Positions 60,871 through 64,000 of a stretch of 64,000 bases of DNA are shown piece by piece. The translations under genes were made by a program, and so were the position numbers. Source of the DNA: CAVVSD01 sp963757125. GTDB taxonomy: Bacteria; Actinomycetota; Thermoleophilia; Solirubrobacterales; Solirubrobacteraceae. A model generated the notes under the pieces. The model was not told the origin of the DNA and searched no databases. It was given only the letters and a program-made list of their open reading frames with translations. Within the stretch, counting starts at the first letter, position 1. Each line of letters starts with the position of its first letter. The stretch covers positions 620,001 to 684,000 of the forward strand of contig CAVWQP010000009.1 of the NCBI GenBank assembly GCA_963757125.1, written 5' to 3'.

Positions 60871-62415
60871 ATGACGGGCGACGCGTTGCTTGACGAATTG
60901 GGCCGCGAGGCCATCGAAGCTGCGATCGGCTCGGCTGTCGACGCCAGGGAGGACAGGTGGTGCGGCTACCTTGACGCCGAGCTCTCCGAGAACGAGGACG
61001 ACCCCGACTGGGCGGCCGAGGAGCTTCACCAGTGGCGACTCGTCGAACTCCGCAAGGCGGGCGCCTTTCTCGTTGCGCTCGTCGACGCGGACTTTTGGCT
61101 TTCACATCCGACCGAGGACACCACGGGCCGCGCCATTGCTCTCGAGCTTGCGTTCGTGCTCGAGCGCGACGGCGTCAAATGGTCGGTGCCCGTCAGCGAG
61201 CCGGTCTTCACGGGTTGGGACAGGAAGGAACTGGCGCCGGCCCTCTCCTACGTCGTCGAGCACCATGCCGGCCAGACCCGGAAGGGCACCGCGATTCCCT
61301 ACGTGTCTCACGTCCTCGCCGTCGCGTCGTTGGCGATGGAGATGGCGCCGGGCGCACCGGAGGAGGCGATCGGCGCGCTGCTGCACGACGTCGTCGAGGA
61401 CTCGGGCGGCATGGAGCGCGCGCGTGAGATCGCCAGGCGTTTCGGTCTCGACGTCCTGCGGATCGTGCTGTCCAACAGCGACACCGCCGTGGACCCGAAG
61501 CCGCCTTGGCGCCGGCGCAAGGAGCAATACCTGGCCGCGATGGCGGACAAGGCGCCCGACGAGCTGCGTGTCTCGCTCGCCGACAAGCTGCACAACGCTC
61601 GCGCGATCCTGCACGACCTTCGCACGAGCGGCGAGGACGTGTGGTCGCGGTTCAACGCCGGCTGTGACGACGTCCTGTGGTACTACGGCGAGCTCGTCCG
61701 CGCATTCGAGGCCCGCAAGCGCGACCTCGGCGCGGGTGCTCCGTTCGTCGATGAGCTGGCGCGCAATGTCGCCGAACTGCGGGCGATCGCCGGCGAGCGG
61801 TCGGCGCCGGCCGCGTCCGGCCTGCAAGCGATCGACGACCTCTTCGCCGGCGTCGCCGACGCGGTCGGCGCCGAGCGCCCCGCGAGTGTGACCGCCGGCC
61901 TCGACGACGCCGACCGGGCGTCGCTTGACCAGTTGCTGGCACTCGTCGGCGAGCTTCGCGTCACCCACACGCTCAACCGCGACGGTGAGATCCTGTTGCC
62001 CATCGGCGACGGCGAATGGGCGATGGTGCTCGACCGCCTCGTGCTCGACGGCGATACCTGGGTGAGCATCGAGGCGCCGCTCGCAGTCGGGATGCCCGAG
62101 GCCGGCGACCTCGAACCCGGCGTCGCGCAGGCCGTAGAGACCCTCGTGCGCGATCTCGACTCCTGGCACGGCGTCAGGTCACCCCGCTTTGAGAACGCCG
62201 TGGTGCTCATGTGTCAGCTGCCGCTCGAGGGGCTCTCGAGCACCGCGCTGCTCCGCGCGATGCGGCGCGTCGCCTGGGTCGTGGAGCAGGAGAAGGACCG
62301 CGCCCGCACGCTCCCCGCAACCGCTTCGCGGCAGGGAGTCTGGGCGCGGATGCCGTTCGAGCGCGCCATCACAGCAGACAGCGCCGGCACGGTCGATGCG
62401 CCGGCGGATCCGTGA
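60871..62415 (+). CDS. HD-domain hydrolase of the RelA/SpoT type with an N-terminal deoxyribosyltransferase-like region
   Basis: A 514-residue protein. The centre (about 125-270) is an HD domain of the alarmone-hydrolase type: RKGTAIPYVSHVLAVASLAM with H147, ALLHDVVEDSGG with H172-D173, VDPKPPWRRRKEQYLAAMAD and RVSLADKLHNARAILHDLR with D238, then WSRFNAGCDDVLWYYGELV. Residues 1-120 (RKAGAFLVALVDADFWLSHP, GRAIALELAFVLERDG) recall nucleoside deoxyribosyltransferase or TIR-like nucleotide-binding folds. The last 200 residues are unassigned. It could hydrolyse (p)ppGpp or another nucleotide. ATG 60871 is preferred because conserved sequence follows; no strong ribosome-binding site is seen. Confidence 0.8.
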   Translation: MTGDALLDELGREAIEAAIGSAVDAREDRWCGYLDAELSENEDDPDWAAEELHQWRLVELRKAGAFLVALVDADFWLSHPTEDTTGRAIALELAFVLERDGVKWSVPVSEPVFTGWDRKELAPALSYVVEHHAGQTRKGTAIPYVSHVLAVASLAMEMAPGAPEEAIGALLHDVVEDSGGMERAREIARRFGLDVLRIVLSNSDTAVDPKPPWRRRKEQYLAAMADKAPDELRVSLADKLHNARAILHDLRTSGEDVWSRFNAGCDDVLWYYGELVRAFEARKRDLGAGAPFVDELARNVAELRAIAGERSAPAASGLQAIDDLFAGVADAVGAERPASVTAGLDDADRASLDQLLALVGELRVTHTLNRDGEILLPIGDGEWAMVLDRLVLDGDTWVSIEAPLAVGMPEAGDLEPGVAQAVETLVRDLDSWHGVRSPRFENAVVLMCQLPLEGLSSTALLRAMRRVAWVVEQEKDRARTLPATASRQGVWARMPFERAITADSAGTVDAPADP

Positions 62416-62596
62416 CGCGGGGCCAGGCGTCGCCCGCGGTCATTGCAGCCTGTGACGGACCGGAGTCGGGTTCGCACGAGTTCTCGAGCGCCGCCCGGTG
62501 GCCCAGCCGGGCGCTTTCCACGATGGTCGACGTGGACCGCGAGCTCATGTACGGCGGAGGAATCGGCGGCCCAGCGATCGGCCGTGGTGGGCCTAG

Positions 62597-62833
62597 ATGG
62601 CGATCTTCGAGACTCGTCGCTGGATCGACACTGCGGTTGCCGAGGCTCGGGCCGATCCCATCGTTAGCAGGCCAGGCGAATGGGACTTCGACCCCGGCTT
62701 CGACCGGGAGGCGATCGTGCGGCGGGCCGAGCAGACGATCGCGGCACTGGCGGCCGAACGCGCGACGGTCGTTTTGTTGAACACGCGCCGCGGCAAGCGT
62801 ATCCGGCGGTGCATCGATTGTTTCCGGGTGTGA
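62597..62833 (+). CDS. Small hypothetical protein
   Basis: A 78-residue frame, mostly helical in appearance: ETRRWIDTAVAEARADPIVS, REAIVRRAEQTIAALAAERA, then a basic end RRGKRIRRCIDCFRV. No domain is recognised. It lies 181 nt after the HD-domain gene and 19 nt before the next surface protein gene, in the same direction. It may be a true small gene or chance. Confidence 0.35.
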   Translation: MAIFETRRWIDTAVAEARADPIVSRPGEWDFDPGFDREAIVRRAEQTIAALAAERATVVLLNTRRGKRIRRCIDCFRV

Positions 62834-62852
62834 GGGCGGATATGTTGCGCGC

Positions 62853-64000
62853 GTGGGTGTCGGATCCTCGGTGTGGGTGCCTGGCACTCGGAAGCGCTCG
62901 TCGCAGCGAGTGTGGCGTTGGCTGACCGTGGTAGCGCTCGCTTGCGGCGTCTGGCTGTGCGTCGGATCGACTGCGGGGGCAGCGCAGGCGACCGGGTACC
63001 GGGTCACCTTCGCCGCGCGCCAGTGCGCGAGCTACAGCGACATCTTCGCCAACCGGTTCCGAGACGACCTCATGCAGACCCTGCAGAACGTGGGGCCCGA
63101 TTCGCCGTATGGGGACACTGATCTGGTCAACCCGACCTTCGAGGACCAGCCCCCTCAGACCAGATGCACGCCGCTCACCGGCTGGGAGTTCACGATGGGT
63201 AGGCAGCCCGATTTGGCCCCGCTGGTCGGTCCGTGGGGTTCGCTGACGGTGGTCAACCGGGCGTTTCCTCCGGTCACGACCCAAGCGCAGACGGCTCTGC
63301 TCGACCAGGACGGCACGCCGGTCGGCAATGAGCAGATCGCCGGCGCGAGGACGATCGAGCTGACCCAGGAGCAGCTCGACGTGGCCAACGCGGGGCAGTG
63401 GGCCCTGAGGCTGCAGGGCGGTACGCCGACCGACCCGGTGCTCGCACAGAAGTTCTTCGAGAGCAAGCCGGGAGAACCCTCGTATGCGTTCGGGGCGCTG
63501 CGCTGCGGCAATGACAACAACTATGGGGACAACGTCGAGGGGATCTCGTTCCCGGGCGGAATCCACCACATCTTCTGCTACGAGTACCTGGTGATCCCGC
63601 CGCCCACGAGCGGGACGATCACCATCCAGAAGCGGGTCACCGGCGCACCGGCCGGCGACAACCCGTTCTTTCCGTTCAGCGGGGACATCTCCTATGACGT
63701 CAACGGCTTCCAGCTGGCGAACGGCGGGTCGATGGTCTTCTACCGCGCGGGGAGCAAGACTTGGAGCGTCACCGAGGGCGCGGTGGCCAACTATCGGCTG
63801 GATCGCATCCACTGCACCAGCTCCGCTGGGACGAGCGAGTTCACCGTCAACGGGGCGACCGCCCAGATCCACCTGGCGGAGGGGGATCATGCGACCTGCG
63901 TGTATGAGAACGCCTATGTGCCCCCACCCGGCGGCCTGACGATCCGCAAGGTGACCCTTGGAGGCGTTGGCACCTTCTCCTACGCGGTAACGCCGTCGCC
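62853..64000 (+). CDS. Large exported surface protein with prealbumin-like repeats (runs off right edge)
   Basis: The frame from GTG 62853 stays open to the end of the window (at least 382 residues). A signal peptide (VWRWLTVVALACGVWLCVG, then STAGAAQA) is followed by a large globular region with four cysteines (FAARQCASYSD, TRCTPLTGWEFTMG, ALRCGNDNN, HIFCYEYLV), then Pro-rich PPPTSGTITIQKRVTGAPAG and a beta-sandwich repeat of the prealbumin/SpaA type (NPFFPFSGDISYDVNGF, SVTEGAVANYRLDRIHC, HATCVYENAYVPPPGG), and a second repeat starting LTIRKVTLGG. This architecture is typical of actinobacterial wall adhesins. Codon use is less GC-biased here (TAT, AAT, TTT). Start is approximate. Confidence 0.72.
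   Translation, partial: MGVGSSVWVPGTRKRSSQRVWRWLTVVALACGVWLCVGSTAGAAQATGYRVTFAARQCASYSDIFANRFRDDLMQTLQNVGPDSPYGDTDLVNPTFEDQPPQTRCTPLTGWEFTMGRQPDLAPLVGPWGSLTVVNRAFPPVTTQAQTALLDQDGTPVGNEQIAGARTIELTQEQLDVANAGQWALRLQGGTPTDPVLAQKFFESKPGEPSYAFGALRCGNDNNYGDNVEGISFPGGIHHIFCYEYLVIPPPTSGTITIQKRVTGAPAGDNPFFPFSGDISYDVNGFQLANGGSMVFYRAGSKTWSVTEGAVANYRLDRIHCTSSAGTSEFTVNGATAQIHLAEGDHATCVYENAYVPPPGGLTIRKVTLGGVGTFSYAVTPS

Overview
The window is very GC-rich, dense and almost entirely bacterial protein-coding. GTG starts and ATGA/GTGA gene overlaps are common, and third codon positions are strongly G/C. There are many OmpR- and NarL-type two-component systems, a PadR/HAAS-type pair, an ECF41 sigma factor, a DtxR/IdeR-like iron box and surface proteins with DUF5979-type and thioester-type domains. 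Together these point to a high-GC actinobacterium. A Thermoleophilia (Solirubrobacterales-like) lineage is my best guess, but no rRNA or marker gene is present to prove it.

Layout. 0-6 kb: the 5' end of a 6-phosphogluconate dehydrogenase, a 1-Cys peroxiredoxin, then an operon of response regulator, histidine kinase, LolA-like exported protein, ABC ATPase and ABC permease. 6-14.7 kb: an exported peptidoglycan-binding protein; a GDPD / membrane-tethered response regulator / kinase operon; a NarL-type two-component pair flanked by two small exported proteins that share an upstream inverted-repeat operator; and a PadR regulator with its membrane partner. 14.7-22.6 kb: DedA, a COG4705-like membrane protein, UppP, a DMT-type protein, a glycosyltransferase with a deacetylase-like tail, an FTR1-cupredoxin iron permease under an iron box, and two tandem response regulators, one with a degenerate receiver. 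22.7-28.6 kb: a membrane glycosyltransferase, an ABC exporter with a frameshift in its permease, an orphan response regulator and an exported protein. 28.6-34.5 kb: a catabolic block (LeuC/LeuD-like dehydratase with a 3-hydroxyacyl-CoA dehydrogenase, divergent from an FAD oxidase and a dihydropyrimidinase). 34.5-44 kb: TetR and MBL-fold genes, an ECF41 sigma factor with its target epimerase under a textbook ECF41 promoter, a second hydroxyacyl-CoA dehydrogenase, an aromatic-ring monooxygenase, MsrA and an intradiol dioxygenase. 44-54.7 kb: HyuA/HyuB-like hydantoinase subunits, a hybrid kinase, a second COG4705-like protein, a TIR-domain receptor-like protein, an exported protein and a phospholipase C-like enzyme. 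55-64 kb: a tRNA-like 3' end with a terminator, followed by what looks like a cell-surface island: a metzincin-like protease, an L,D-transpeptidase, a thioester/DUF5979 adhesin, an HD-domain hydrolase and a second large surface protein that runs off the right edge.

Quality. From about 42 kb to 60 kb most long genes need one or more single-base frame corrections to read as intact proteins (DUF1059, NarL regulator, HyuB, HyuA, TIR protein, exported protein, phospholipase, adhesin), and the ABC permease near 25 kb needs one too. Reading is restored each time and conserved motifs survive in every segment, so clustered sequencing indels are more likely than decay. I annotate these genes as frameshifted and give the expected full extents.

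How the parts connect. Much of the window concerns the cell envelope and its sensing: five or more two-component systems, UppP, glycosyltransferases, DedA, peptidoglycan-binding and L,D-transpeptidase proteins, and surface adhesins. A smaller part is catabolic and redox metabolism (hydantoinases, acyl-CoA dehydrogenases, oxygenases, peroxiredoxin, MsrA).
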